A stretch of DNA of 25,745 nt from Nevskia sp043781855 (GTDB lineage Bacteria > Pseudomonadota > Gammaproteobacteria > Nevskiales > Nevskiaceae), in NCBI GenBank assembly GCA_043781855.1, contig JAYWBB010000147.1, positions 1 to 25,745 on the forward strand, written 5' to 3'. Shown here in pieces: positions 1-7,998 of the stretch (the first letter of the stretch is position 1; every line of letters begins with the position of its first letter). Both the position numbers and the translations under genes were made by a program. The notes under the pieces were generated by a model. It did not search any database. It had not been told where the DNA came from and saw only the letters and a program-made list of their open reading frames with translations.

Positions 1-6
1 GGGCGT

Positions 7-67
7 GCAAGCCCGCCGGCCGCGCTGGATATTTTTTCGCCTGGGGCGTCAGGCCGGCGAGGCTTGC
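7..67. repeat. Imperfect inverted repeat upstream of ruvB
   Basis: Bases 7-20 (GCAAGCCCGCCGGC) and 53-67 (GCCGGCGAGGCTTGC) are reverse complements apart from one extra base and one position. The loop of about 32 bases contains a run of six T. It could be a terminator-like or regulatory hairpin between an upstream gene and ruvB. No coding sequence, and no RuvA C-terminus, is recognisable in 1-144. Confidence 0.4.
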
Positions 68-133
68 GCGGCGATCCGCCTCGGCCCTGTCCCCGCACCG
101 TGTCGAAACTTCGGTCTGGGGTCACTAGTCATT

Positions 134-139
134 TACAAT
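134..139 (+). promoter_or_regulatory. Possible -10 box for ruvB (leaderless start)
   Basis: TACAAT at 134-139 ends 5 bases before the chosen ruvB ATG at 145, so transcription would begin at or very near the start codon. No Shine-Dalgarno sequence is visible before 145, which fits a leaderless message. No good -35 box was found, so this stays tentative. Confidence 0.3.
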
Positions 140-144
140 GCGGC

Positions 145-1209
145 ATGTCCCGATCCCCCGACAGCGGCGCTGCCGAACGCCTGATTTCTGCCGGGGCGAT
201 ACCCGAAGAAGAACGGATCGACCGCGCGATCCGCCCGCAGCGGCTCGACGACTACGTCGGCCAGCCAGCAGTGCGCGAGCAGATGAGCATCGCCATCGAG
301 GCGACGCGCGCGCGCGGCGAGGCGCTCGACCACGTGCTGATTTTCGGCCCGCCCGGTCTCGGCAAGACCACGCTCGCGCACATTCTGGCTGCGGAACTTG
401 GCGTGAACCTGCGCCAGACCTCGGGCCCGGTGCTGGAAAAAGCTGGCGATCTCGCCGCGCTGCTGACCAACCTCGAGCCGCGCGACATTCTCTTCGTCGA
501 CGAAATCCATCGCCTCTCGCCAATTGTCGAGGAAGTGCTTTATCCGGCGATGGAGGACTACCAGCTTGACATCATGATCGGCGAGGGACCGGCCGCGCGC
601 TCGATCCTGCTCGATCTGCCGCCGTTCACGCTGATCGGCGCGACCACGCGCGCCGGTGCCCTGACCGGTCCGCTGCGTGACCGCTTTGGGATCACGCAGA
701 GACTGGAGTTCTACTCGATCGCCGACCTGACCACGATCGTGCTGCGCTCGGCCTCGATTCTGAAGCTACGGATCGAAAACGAAGGCGCCTACGAAATTGC
801 CCGGCGGTCGCGCGGCACGCCGCGCATCGCCAATCGCCTGTTGCGGCGCGTGCGCGATTACGCCGAAGTGCGCGGCACCGGCAAGATCACTTCCGAGATC
901 GCCGCAGCGGCGCTGAAGATGCTCGACGTTGATTCCAACGGCTTCGACGTCATGGATCGCAAGCTGCTCATGGCGCTGATCGAGCGTTTCGACGGTGGCC
1001 CGGCCGGGCTCGACAACCTTGCGGCCGCGATCGGCGAAGCGCGCGACACCATCGAAGATGTCATCGAGCCGTTCCTGATCCAGCAGGGCTACCTGCTGCG
1101 CACGCCACGCGGCCGCATGGCTGGGAAGCTCGCTTATCAGCACTACGGTCTGACGCCGCCCACACAGCGCCCCGAGCCCGATTTGTTCATCGAATCATCG
1201 CTGAAATGA
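145..1209 (+). CDS. ruvB: Holliday junction branch migration ATPase RuvB
   Basis: RuvB is the hexameric AAA+ motor that, with RuvA, drives branch migration of Holliday junctions before RuvC cleavage. Using the ATG at 145 the protein has 354 residues, normal for the family. Visible motifs are Walker A GPPGLGKTT (about residues 68-76), Walker B with DEIH (about 119-122), sensor 1 GATTRAG, the arginine-finger segment GPLRDRFG, and the C-terminal winged-helix stretch RTPRGRMA. The frame is open back to 64, but residues before 145 resemble nothing in RuvB, so the later ATG is preferred. In many gammaproteobacteria ruvCAB lies just upstream of ybgC-tol-pal, as here; ruvA would be expected nearby but is not in the 144 bases available. 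Confidence 0.97.
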   Translation: MSRSPDSGAAERLISAGAIPEEERIDRAIRPQRLDDYVGQPAVREQMSIAIEATRARGEALDHVLIFGPPGLGKTTLAHILAAELGVNLRQTSGPVLEKAGDLAALLTNLEPRDILFVDEIHRLSPIVEEVLYPAMEDYQLDIMIGEGPAARSILLDLPPFTLIGATTRAGALTGPLRDRFGITQRLEFYSIADLTTIVLRSASILKLRIENEGAYEIARRSRGTPRIANRLLRRVRDYAEVRGTGKITSEIAAAALKMLDVDSNGFDVMDRKLLMALIERFDGGPAGLDNLAAAIGEARDTIEDVIEPFLIQQGYLLRTPRGRMAGKLAYQHYGLTPPTQRPEPDLFIESSLK

Positions 1210-1260
1210 ACTGCGTCGTTCATGTTGCGCGGCCGCCCAAGCTAAAATGAGGCGGCTCTC

Positions 1261-1719
1261 ATGAGCTCGAGGCTTTTTGTCTGGCCATTGCGCATTTATT
1301 ACGAGGACACCGACGTCAGCGGCGTCGTCTATCACGCGAACTACCTCCGCTTTTTCGAGCGCGCCCGAACCGAATGGCTGCGCGCGCTCGGCTGCTCGCA
1401 GGAAAGGCTGCGCCACGACGCGCAGGCGGCATTCACCATCACCGGCCTGGAGGTTGCTTTTCGTCAGCCGGCAAGACTCGACGATGAACTCGAAGCGACC
1501 GTTGCGGTCATCGAGTTGCGGCGAGCGAGCCTGCGTTTTGCGCAGACCTTGCGCGACAAGGCGCGACCGGAGCGCGTGCTGGCGACGGCGCTGGTCCGGG
1601 TTGCCTGCGTTGATGCGCTGAGTTTCAAACCCAGAGCCCTGCCGGACTATTTCGCTACCGTAGTGGTCGTCGCCACGGCCGCCAACCCCGATTCGAAGGA
1701 GAGGAACAAAACTGCATGA
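1261..1719 (+). CDS. ybgC: Acyl-CoA thioesterase YbgC of the Tol-Pal operon
   Basis: This is a hotdog-fold (4HBT) thioesterase of 152 residues. YbgC proteins hydrolyse short-chain or other acyl-CoA esters and are linked to phospholipid metabolism at the inner membrane. The signature YYEDTDVSGVVYHANYLRF near residues 14-32 includes the catalytic Asp and the conserved VYHANY-RFFERART block. The start is supported by GAGG at 1249-1252, eight bases upstream of the ATG. The stop overlaps the tolQ start by four bases (ATGA, 1716-1719), indicating translational coupling. It is the first gene of the Tol-Pal operon, its usual position in gammaproteobacteria. The C-terminal tail (about 20 residues after the fold) is hydrophobic then charged and not conserved in a way I recognise. 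Confidence 0.95.
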   Translation: MSSRLFVWPLRIYYEDTDVSGVVYHANYLRFFERARTEWLRALGCSQERLRHDAQAAFTITGLEVAFRQPARLDDELEATVAVIELRRASLRFAQTLRDKARPERVLATALVRVACVDALSFKPRALPDYFATVVVVATAANPDSKERNKTA

Positions 1720-2408
1720 ACGGTACGATTTCGTTTACCCAGCTCGTCCTGCAAGCCAGCGTGCTGGTGCAGCTGGTCATGCTGTCGCTGCTTATCGCTT
1801 CGCTCGCCTCCTGGGCCGTGATCCTGGCCAAGCGCGGCCTGCTGGCGCGGACGCAAAAGGCTGCGATTGCGTTCGAGAACCGCTTCTGGTCGGGTGGTTC
1901 GCTCGCCGATCTTTACGAAGCCCAGCGCCGCGGCCATGAGTCCGAGGAAGGCATCGCGCAGATTTTCCGCGCCGGCTACGAGGAATTCACGCGGCAGCAG
2001 GGTGTTCAGGGCAATACCGACGACGCGCTTGCCGCCGTGCAGCGCCAGATGCGCGTCGCGATGGCGCGCGAAACCGAGAAACTCGAAGGCGGCCTGGCGC
2101 TGCTTGCGACCATCGGTTCGACCAGCCCCTACGTCGGCCTTTTCGGTACGGTCTGGGGCATCATCAATGCGTTCGTGGCGATCGGCAACGTCAAGCAGGC
2201 GACCCTCGCGAGTGTGGCGCCAGGCATCGCTGAGGCCTTGATCGCGACGGCCATCGGCCTGTTTGCGGCGATCCCTGCGGTCATCGCCTACAACTTCTTC
2301 GTCTCCGGTGTCGAGCGCATCGAAACCCGCTTCAGTACCTTCGCCGAGGAAATGACCGGCATTATCGAGCGCGGCCTGCGCGGCGCGCCCGGTTCGAGGG
2401 GCGCGTAA
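1716..2408 (+). CDS. tolQ: Tol-Pal system proton channel subunit TolQ
   Basis: TolQ is the inner-membrane stator that with TolR converts proton-motive force into motion of TolA, needed for outer-membrane constriction during division. The 230-residue protein has three hydrophobic segments, about residues 10-37, 127-157 and 170-197, the MotA/TolQ/ExbB arrangement. Threonines in GLFGTVWGI (T145) and ALIATAIGL (T178) sit where the family has its proton-path residues. The start overlaps ybgC by four bases and the stop TAA shares one base with the tolR ATG, so ybgC, tolQ and tolR are very probably co-translated. ExbB is the main alternative, but the neighbours settle it as TolQ. Confidence 0.97.
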   Translation: MNGTISFTQLVLQASVLVQLVMLSLLIASLASWAVILAKRGLLARTQKAAIAFENRFWSGGSLADLYEAQRRGHESEEGIAQIFRAGYEEFTRQQGVQGNTDDALAAVQRQMRVAMARETEKLEGGLALLATIGSTSPYVGLFGTVWGIINAFVAIGNVKQATLASVAPGIAEALIATAIGLFAAIPAVIAYNFFVSGVERIETRFSTFAEEMTGIIERGLRGAPGSRGA

Positions 2409-2866
2409 TGGCCGGCTTCGCCCCGAAGAAGGGCAAGCGGCGGCTCGCGGCCGAGATGAACGTCGTGCCGTACATCGACGTCATGCTCGTGCTGCTGGTG
2501 ATCTTCATGGTCACCGCACCTTTGCTGACGCAAGGGATCGATGTCGAACTGCCGCAGACGAGCGCGACGACACTGCCATCCGACGATGAGCCGGTGACCC
2601 TGTTCGTCGATTCAGGCGGCCGCTATTTCCTCGATGTCGGCGCCGACAGCAAGAAAGCGCTGAACGATCAGGCCGTGCTCGATCGCGTCGCCTCGATCCT
2701 GCGGAACAAGCCGCAGACGATGATCCTGATCCGCGCCGACAAGGCGGTGGCCTATGACCGCGTCGCCAACGGCATGTCGCTTTTGCAGCAGGCGGGCGCG
2801 GGCAAGATCGGCTTCGTCACCGATGCGCCGACGCTGGCCAAGCCCGACAAGCCCCGTCGCGGATGA
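2408..2866 (+). CDS. tolR: Tol-Pal system protein TolR
   Basis: TolR is the peptidoglycan-binding partner of TolQ: one N-terminal transmembrane helix and a periplasmic ExbD/TolR domain. The 152-residue sequence shows the hallmark N-V-V-P-Y-I-D-V-M-L, with the proton-carrying Asp at residue 24, followed by a hydrophobic helix to about residue 42 and a periplasmic domain to the end. It overlaps tolQ by one base and tolA by four bases (ATGA at 2863-2866). The C-terminal segment A-G-A-G-K-I-G-F-V is the conserved final strand of the domain. The order tolQ-tolR-tolA is standard. Confidence 0.96.
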   Translation: MAGFAPKKGKRRLAAEMNVVPYIDVMLVLLVIFMVTAPLLTQGIDVELPQTSATTLPSDDEPVTLFVDSGGRYFLDVGADSKKALNDQAVLDRVASILRNKPQTMILIRADKAVAYDRVANGMSLLQQAGAGKIGFVTDAPTLAKPDKPRRG

Positions 2867-3741
2867 ATCTGAAGTCCCGCCACATCGTCGCAGCGTTTGC
2901 GCTGCACTTGCTGCTGTTCGGCTTTCTGTTCAGCGGCGTGCAGTGCAGCCGCAAACCCACGCCGGTCAGCATCATCCAGGGCACGCTGATCAGTACGAAT
3001 CAGTTGCCCAGGGCCCAGGCCGAGCCGAAGCCGCAACCCGTGGCGGAACCACCCGCACCCGAGCCCGCGCCAGCGGAGCCCGCCAAGCCCGAGCCACCGA
3101 AACCGGATCCTGCGCAAGTGAAGCGCGAGCAGGAACAGGTTGCAGAGAAAGCCAAGGCTGCCGAAAAGCGCAAGCAGGATGAAATCCTGCAACAGCAAAC
3201 CGAGGCCAGGACGGCAGCGCTCAAGAAGCAGTCTGAGGCCGAGGAAAAGAAGCGCAGCGCCGACGAGGCGACGAAGAAAGCCGCAGCCGACGAGCAGAAG
3301 CGAGTCGACGATCTGCGCAAGGCCACCGAGGCCGAGGACAAAAAACGTCTGACCGACGAAAAGAAAAAGAAGGATGCCCAAGCCCAGGCCGATGCCGAAG
3401 CCAGGCGTCAGGCGCAAGCGGAACTTGCCGTGGCGCTCGGTGCCGAAGCCGAACAGCGGCAGTCACAGGAGGTCAGCATCTGGGGCACACAACTCGTCGC
3501 CGCGATCCAGCGCGTATGGACCCGTCCCGCCGGTACGGAAATCGGTCTCAAGTGCGTGTTGAAAATCGAGCTTTCGCCGACGGGCGAAGTTCGTTCGGCG
3601 ATTGTGACGAACAGCAGCGGCAACACCCTGTTCGACGATTCGGCGTCCCGGGCCGTGTACAAAGCCAGTCCGCTACCCCTGCCGCGCGATCCGACCGTAT
3701 TCCAGTCCAGCATCAACATTACTTTCAATCCGAAGAAATAA
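2863..3741 (+). CDS. tolA: Tol-Pal system spanning protein TolA
   Basis: TolA links the TolQR motor to Pal and TolB at the outer membrane. The 292-residue protein has the three expected parts: an N-terminal membrane anchor (about residues 8-26, with a histidine at 15 in the helix that contacts TolQR), a long Pro-rich then Ala/Lys/Glu-rich helical stalk (about 45-195), and a C-terminal globular domain (about 200-292). The terminal domain contains V-W-T-R-P and the C-V-L-K-I-E-L-S-P-T-G-E-V pattern of TolA domain III. It starts inside the tolR stop. The stalk is low complexity, so homology searches will match it non-specifically; identification rests on the two ends and the operon. Confidence 0.93.
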   Translation: MNLKSRHIVAAFALHLLLFGFLFSGVQCSRKPTPVSIIQGTLISTNQLPRAQAEPKPQPVAEPPAPEPAPAEPAKPEPPKPDPAQVKREQEQVAEKAKAAEKRKQDEILQQQTEARTAALKKQSEAEEKKRSADEATKKAAADEQKRVDDLRKATEAEDKKRLTDEKKKKDAQAQADAEARRQAQAELAVALGAEAEQRQSQEVSIWGTQLVAAIQRVWTRPAGTEIGLKCVLKIELSPTGEVRSAIVTNSSGNTLFDDSASRAVYKASPLPLPRDPTVFQSSINITFNPKK

Positions 3742-3754
3742 AGCCCTCCAGAAA

Positions 3755-5038
3755 ATGAAAAAAGTCCTCGGTTCGTTCCTGATTTTCGTTGGCTTCGCCG
3801 CGCACGCTGACCTCGACATTACCGTCGATAGCGGGGCCATTGCTGCGCAACCGATTGCGGTTGTCCCCTTTGCGCAGCCGGCAGGTGCGCCAGTCGACAT
3901 CGCACAGGTCATTGCCGCCGATCTCGATCGCAGTGGATTGTTCCGCTCCTTGAAACGCGAGGACATGAAGTTCGAGCTGCCGATCCAGGAATCGCAGGTC
4001 GATTACCGGACCTGGCGTGCGTTGAACCAGGAACAACTGGTCATCGGCCGCGTACTGCAAATGCCGAATGGACAAGTCGAGGGCAGTGCCGAGCTGTATG
4101 ACGTGTTCCGCACGATGAAAACGCTGACGATCCGCGCCACCGCAACGCGCCCGAGCGAATGGCGTTCGCTTGCGCACAAGATCGCCGACCAGATTTTCGA
4201 GAAGCTTACCGGCGTCAAGGGCATCTTCGATACGCGGATCGCCTACGTCACGGTGGCGCAGGTCAGCGGCAAGCGGCAGTACAAGCTGATCTGGGCCGAT
4301 GCCGATGGCGAAAATCCGCGCGAGATCGCGCGGTCGTTCGAGCCCCTGCTGTCGCCCGCATGGTCGCCGGACGGTCGTCGCATTGCGTACGTGGCATTCG
4401 ACGGCGGCCGATCCAAGATCATTATCCAGACGCCGACCACCGGTGAGTTCGTGACCTTCGTCAGCGAGAAAGGTATCAATAGCGCCCCAGCCTGGACACC
4501 GGACGGCAACAAACTCGTGGTAACACTTTCGTTCGAAAAGAACGTGGACATCTACGTCATCGATCTCGCGACCAAGAGCCGGCGCCGGCTGACCGACAGC
4601 TTCGCCATCGACACCTCGCCGAGCGTGTCGCCGGATGGCCGTACGGTGGCATTTCTGTCCGACCGTAGTGGTTCGCCGCAGATTTATCAGGTCAGCATCC
4701 TGGGGGGCGAACCGAAGCGTTTGACCTTCGAAGGCAAACGCAATGAACAGCCGCGTTATTCACCCGATGGCAAGAGTCTTGCACTGGTCAACAATGACGG
4801 TTCGGGTTATCGTATTGGGCTATTGGATCTGCAAACGGGTGCAATTCGCGTGCTAAGTGATGGTCCGCTGGACGAGGCGCCCAGTTTCGCTCCGAACGGA
4901 GCACTCGTGATTTACACTCGGCAGGGCACGACAGGCGCGGAACTGGCCACGGTTTCGATCGACGGTCGGATCCGACAGCAACTACGCCAGACCGGCGACG
5001 TCCGCGAGCCCGCCTGGGCTCCGTTTACCCGTCCCTAG
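3755..5038 (+). CDS. tolB: Periplasmic Tol-Pal protein TolB
   Basis: TolB is a periplasmic protein that binds Pal and TolA. The 427-residue product starts with a signal peptide (MKK, hydrophobic core, cleavage likely after A-H-A near residue 18). An N-terminal alpha/beta domain (about 20-160) follows, then a six-bladed beta-propeller (about 165-427) seen as repeated S-P-D-G / T-P-D-G motifs spaced roughly 40-45 residues apart, such as AWSPDGRRIAYV and SVSPDGRTVAFLSDR. It begins 13 bases after tolA. The length matches the family. The 71-base gap before pal has only a weak CCC/GGG hairpin with a T-run near 5069-5081, so at most partial attenuation is expected. Confidence 0.97.
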   Translation: MKKVLGSFLIFVGFAAHADLDITVDSGAIAAQPIAVVPFAQPAGAPVDIAQVIAADLDRSGLFRSLKREDMKFELPIQESQVDYRTWRALNQEQLVIGRVLQMPNGQVEGSAELYDVFRTMKTLTIRATATRPSEWRSLAHKIADQIFEKLTGVKGIFDTRIAYVTVAQVSGKRQYKLIWADADGENPREIARSFEPLLSPAWSPDGRRIAYVAFDGGRSKIIIQTPTTGEFVTFVSEKGINSAPAWTPDGNKLVVTLSFEKNVDIYVIDLATKSRRRLTDSFAIDTSPSVSPDGRTVAFLSDRSGSPQIYQVSILGGEPKRLTFEGKRNEQPRYSPDGKSLALVNNDGSGYRIGLLDLQTGAIRVLSDGPLDEAPSFAPNGALVIYTRQGTTGAELATVSIDGRIRQQLRQTGDVREPAWAPFTRP

Positions 5039-5109
5039 AATTCGTTTTCGATTGGTTTTTCCGCCCAGCTCGGGTTTTTGGTAATCGTCGTCGCAATAGG
5101 AGCTTTCAA

Positions 5110-5631
5110 ATGTTGAACAACAAGTGGTTTGCCTGCGCTGTCCTTGCTTTCGTCGCGGCCGTTACCGGCTGCTCCAGCACGGGCGACAAGAATGGTTCCG
5201 GCGCCGCCGAAGCGGTCACGCCGACCAGCACTTCCACCGGCAGCGTGGCAACCACGCCGTCGAATTCCGGCAGCGGCGGGGCCGTCAGCGGCGCACCTAC
5301 CGCGAACCAGAGCATCGTCTACTTCGACTTCGACTCCAGCGAGATCAAGCCGGAGAGCAAGTCCGTCGTAGCCGGCTGGGCGAAGTATCTGACCGCGAAT
5401 CCGACCGCCAAGGTCCAGCTCCAGGGCAATACCGACGAGCGCGGCACGCGCGAGTACAACATCGCACTTGGCGAGCGTCGTTCGCAGGCCGTTTCCAGCG
5501 CGCTGCAAGGCGCCGGCGTTTCCCAGAACCAGCTCAGCCTGACCAGCTTCGGTGAAGAGCGCCCGGTTGCGCTGGGGCATGACGAGGCTTCGTGGTCGCA
5601 GAACCGCCGCGTCGAAATCGTCGCTCAGTAA
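5110..5631 (+). CDS. pal: Peptidoglycan-associated lipoprotein Pal
   Basis: Pal anchors the outer membrane to peptidoglycan and is mobilised by the Tol machine to division sites. The 173-residue protein has a lipoprotein signal with V-T-G-C near residue 21, a Ser/Thr/Gly-rich linker to about residue 65, and an OmpA-like domain with VYFDFDSSEI, the peptidoglycan-binding GNTDERGTREYNIALGERR, and the terminal NRRVEI. A good ribosome site, AGGAGC at about 5098-5103, precedes the ATG. The linker has many Ser, Thr and Gly residues and is longer than in E. coli Pal, which is common in Xanthomonadales relatives. Confidence 0.97.
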   Translation: MLNNKWFACAVLAFVAAVTGCSSTGDKNGSGAAEAVTPTSTSTGSVATTPSNSGSGGAVSGAPTANQSIVYFDFDSSEIKPESKSVVAGWAKYLTANPTAKVQLQGNTDERGTREYNIALGERRSQAVSSALQGAGVSQNQLSLTSFGEERPVALGHDEASWSQNRRVEIVAQ

Positions 5632-5652
5632 GCCGCCCGGAGCCCGACGCGC

Positions 5653-6468
5653 ATGACCGCCATCCTGCGTCTGCTGACCCGTTCGCTGGCGCCGCTGGTT
5701 GCGGTGCTGGCGTTTGCGGGATGCGCGTCGAGCTACGGCGCTCCGATCAACGGCGAGCGCGCGCTGAGTCCGGAAGAGCAGCGCCTTCAGGCGGTCGAAA
5801 CCAAGCTGGCCGAACTGACGCGCCGCTACAACAGCTCCGAGGCGAATCACGACCAGCGGCAATCCGAGGATCTCGGGTCGCTGCGCGGCGCGGTCGAGCA
5901 GCTTCGACATGATTTCGATCAGGCCCAGCGCCGCAGTCAGGAGCAGTATCAGAATCTCGAAGGGCGTCTGAAACCGCTGGAATCGGCGGCGCAGGCCGGC
6001 ACTGTTCCGGCAACCGGCGAAACCGTGCCGGGATCGGCGCCGGTTGCTTCGCCGCCCACGCCGGCGCAGTCCGGGCCGCCGGCCAGCGCGGCAGCGGATG
6101 AAGAAGCCGCTTATTTGAAGAGCTTCGATCTGCTCAAGGCCGGCAGGTACGATGACGCCATCCGTGGTTTCCGCGGCATGCTCGATAAGTATCCACAGGG
6201 CAATTATTCGGATAACGCCTGGTACTGGACTGGTGAGTCTTACAACATCAAGAAGGATTATCCGAACGCGCTGACGGCGTACCGTTCTCTGCTGGAGAAA
6301 TTCCCGGCGAGTCCGAAAGTGCCGGATTCGCTTCTGAAGACCGGCATCATCCTGCAGGACCAGAAAAAGAACGATCAGGCGCGCACGGCTTATCAGCGCG
6401 TCATCAAGGAATTCCCGAATTCGAGTTCGGCGACGCAGGCGCGCAATCGGCTCGCGCAACTGCGCTGA
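5653..6468 (+). CDS. cpoB: Cell division coordinator CpoB (YbgF), probably lipidated
   Basis: CpoB (YbgF) is the periplasmic TPR protein that couples Tol-Pal activity with peptidoglycan synthesis by PBP1B. The 271-residue product has an export signal, a heptad-like coiled coil (about residues 35-115, with many Glu/Gln/Arg), a Pro/Ala linker (about 118-148) and three TPR-like repeats to the C-terminus, including YDDAIRGF, YWTGESYNIKKDYPNAL and KTGIILQDQKKNDQARTAY. The signal ends F-A-G-C-A-S, which fits a lipobox, whereas E. coli CpoB is a soluble periplasmic protein. It lies 21 bases after pal, the usual last tol-pal gene. Confidence 0.93.
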   Translation: MTAILRLLTRSLAPLVAVLAFAGCASSYGAPINGERALSPEEQRLQAVETKLAELTRRYNSSEANHDQRQSEDLGSLRGAVEQLRHDFDQAQRRSQEQYQNLEGRLKPLESAAQAGTVPATGETVPGSAPVASPPTPAQSGPPASAAADEEAAYLKSFDLLKAGRYDDAIRGFRGMLDKYPQGNYSDNAWYWTGESYNIKKDYPNALTAYRSLLEKFPASPKVPDSLLKTGIILQDQKKNDQARTAYQRVIKEFPNSSSATQARNRLAQLR

Positions 6469-6477
6469 GGTGAGCTG

Positions 6478-7167
6478 ATGTCGGCTGCCGTCGTGGTCGA
6501 GCGGGTGCCGCGATCTTCCCCCACGACGATCCGGCTCAAGATCACTGAAATCTTCTTGTCGCTCCAGGGCGAGTCGACACTGGTCGGCTGGCCCACCATA
6601 TTCGTCCGCCTCACCGGTTGTCCGCTGCGCTGCCAATACTGCGACACGGCATATGCATTCCACGGCGGAGCCTGGCAAACCCTGGAACAGGTGCTCGCGA
6701 AGGTTCACGAGCTGGGTGTGCGCCATGTTTGCGTCACCGGCGGCGAACCACTCGCGCAGAAAGCCAGCCTGCCGCTGCTCGCGGCACTCTGCGACGCCGG
6801 TTACATCGTCTCACTCGAAACCAGTGGAGCGATCGACGTCAGTAATGTCGATCCACGCGTGATCAAGGTACTCGACCTGAAGACGCCGGGCTCGGGCGAA
6901 GCGACGCGCAACCGCTGGGAAAATCTCGCACATCTCGGCGCGCTGGATCAGATCAAGTTCGTGCTTTGTGATCGCAGCGATTACGACTGGGCGAAAGCAA
7001 TTGTCGAGGAACACGATCTGGCGGCCCGTTGCACCGTGCTGTTCTCGCCGAGCCAGACGCAGTTACCTGCGGTCACACTTGCCGACTGGATCGTCGCGGA
7101 CCGCCTGCCGGTACGCTTTCAATTGCAGTTGCACAAGATTCTCTGGGGCGGCGAGCCGGGACGCTGA
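6478..7167 (+). CDS. queE: 7-carboxy-7-deazaguanine synthase QueE
   Basis: QueE is the radical SAM enzyme that contracts 6-carboxytetrahydropterin to 7-carboxy-7-deazaguanine, the precursor of preQ0 and queuosine. The 229-residue protein has the EIFLSLQGE motif near residue 22, then the 4Fe-4S cluster motif C-P-L-R-C-Q-Y-C-D (CX3CX2C, about residues 48-56), and TGGEPL for SAM binding. It starts nine bases after cpoB, and GGTGAG at 6469-6474 supports the ATG at 6478. An N-terminal extension of roughly 15 residues before ITEIFLS is plain and may be partly untranslated. queC follows six bases later, so the pair is an operon. Confidence 0.95.
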   Translation: MSAAVVVERVPRSSPTTIRLKITEIFLSLQGESTLVGWPTIFVRLTGCPLRCQYCDTAYAFHGGAWQTLEQVLAKVHELGVRHVCVTGGEPLAQKASLPLLAALCDAGYIVSLETSGAIDVSNVDPRVIKVLDLKTPGSGEATRNRWENLAHLGALDQIKFVLCDRSDYDWAKAIVEEHDLAARCTVLFSPSQTQLPAVTLADWIVADRLPVRFQLQLHKILWGGEPGR

Positions 7168-7173
7168 AAGCTT

Positions 7174-7890
7174 GTGACCCAGAAAAAGAATGCAGTGATC
7201 CTGCTCTCCGGCGGCCTCGACTCGGCCACGGTGCTTGCGATCGCCAACGAGCAGGCCTACGCCTGCCACGCGCTCAGTGTCGCTTATGGTCAGCGGCATA
7301 GTGCGGAGCTGGACGCTGCCGCGCGAATCGCCGCGAAGATGGGTGCGGTCTCGCATCGGTTCATCGAGATCAACCTGGGGCTGATCGGCGGCTCAGCGCT
7401 GACCGATCACCGCATTGCCGTTCCGGAACACGCAACGCCAGGCATCCCGGTCACCTATGTGCCGGCGCGCAACACCCTGTTCCTGGCCATCGCACTTGGA
7501 CTCGCGGAAGTGCAGGGCGCCCTTGACATCTTCATCGGCGTCAACGCTGTCGACTACAGCGGCTATCCCGATTGCCGTTCCGAATTCATCGCCGCATTCG
7601 AGAAGCTCGCACAACTCGCGACGCGCTCCGGCGTCCAAGGCGCGGCGCTGCGCATCCACACGCCGCTGATCGACTTGAGCAAGGCCGATATCATCCGCTG
7701 GGGCATGAAGCTTGGCGTCGACTATGCCGAGACGGTGTCTTGTTACCAGGCCGACGCCCTGGGTCGCGCCTGCGGCCGCTGCGATTCCTGCCGTCTGCGC
7801 CGCGAAGGCTTCGCGGCCGCCGGTCTCGACGACCCGACGCGCTACGCGCAGCTTGAAAGTTCTGCCCGCGAGGAAGGCCACAGGCTATAA
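7174..7890 (+). CDS. queC: 7-cyano-7-deazaguanine (preQ0) synthase QueC
   Basis: QueC converts 7-carboxy-7-deazaguanine to preQ0 using ATP and ammonia. The 238-residue protein starts with GTG and shows the PP-loop LLSGGLDSAT near residues 10-19 and the C-terminal zinc-binding cysteines C-Y-Q-A with C-G-R-C-D-S-C (one Cys, then CX2CX2C). It is the last gene of the run. Its stop codon TAA lies inside the -10 box of the downstream tRNA-Lys promoter. QueD and the later queuosine genes are not in the window. Confidence 0.96.
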   Translation: MTQKKNAVILLSGGLDSATVLAIANEQAYACHALSVAYGQRHSAELDAAARIAAKMGAVSHRFIEINLGLIGGSALTDHRIAVPEHATPGIPVTYVPARNTLFLAIALGLAEVQGALDIFIGVNAVDYSGYPDCRSEFIAAFEKLAQLATRSGVQGAALRIHTPLIDLSKADIIRWGMKLGVDYAETVSCYQADALGRACGRCDSCRLRREGFAAAGLDDPTRYAQLESSAREEGHRL

Positions 7891-7891
7891 T
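7862..7891 (+). promoter_or_regulatory. Promoter of tRNA-Lys
   Basis: A perfect -10 box TATAAT lies at 7886-7891, overlapping the queC stop. The discriminator after it is almost pure G/C (cgcggcccgcgc), as in stringently controlled stable-RNA promoters. A weak -35 candidate CTGCCC at 7862-7867 sits 18 bases upstream. The tRNA begins 17 bases after the -10 box. Confidence 0.6.
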
Positions 7892-7908
7892 CGCGGCCCG
7901 CGCAAAAG

Positions 7909-7984
7909 GGGTCGTTAGCTCAGTCGGTAGAGCATCGGACTTTTAATCCGTTGGTCGATGGTTCGAATCCATCACGACCCACCA
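7909..7984 (+). tRNA. tRNA-Lys (anticodon TTT), integration target
   Basis: This 76-base cloverleaf has acceptor arms GGGTCGT (7909-7915) and ACGACCC (7974-7980), D-loop AGCTCAGTCGGTAGAGC, anticodon TTT at 7942-7944 in loop CTTTTAA, T-arm GGTTCGAATCC, and an encoded CCA (7982-7984). The outermost anticodon-stem position is a T-T mismatch. The 3' part from 7940 on is duplicated at 10386-10431, so this gene is the target of the downstream island, and its present 3' half was supplied by the incoming element. Confidence 0.97.
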
Positions 7985-7985
7985 T
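7940..7985 (+). repeat. attL: left 46-bp direct repeat within tRNA-Lys
   Basis: The sequence from C7940 (tRNA position 32) through the CCA to T7985 is identical to 10386-10431. It starts in the anticodon loop and spans the anticodon 3' stem, variable loop, T-arm and acceptor 3' side, the typical span of tyrosine-recombinase attachment sites in tRNA genes. Confidence 0.9.
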
Positions 7986-7998
7986 CAGTTACAAAGTG

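Noticed and set aside
1243..1248. TAAAAT as a promoter for ybgC-tolQRAB
   Set aside because: No -35 box is found at a sensible distance, and the nearby GAGG already explains the conserved spacing as a ribosome site.
5035..6726. Minus-strand 563-residue ORF opposite pal, cpoB and queE
   Set aside because: It runs antisense to three well-supported genes; its Arg-rich composition is that of a GC-rich shadow frame.
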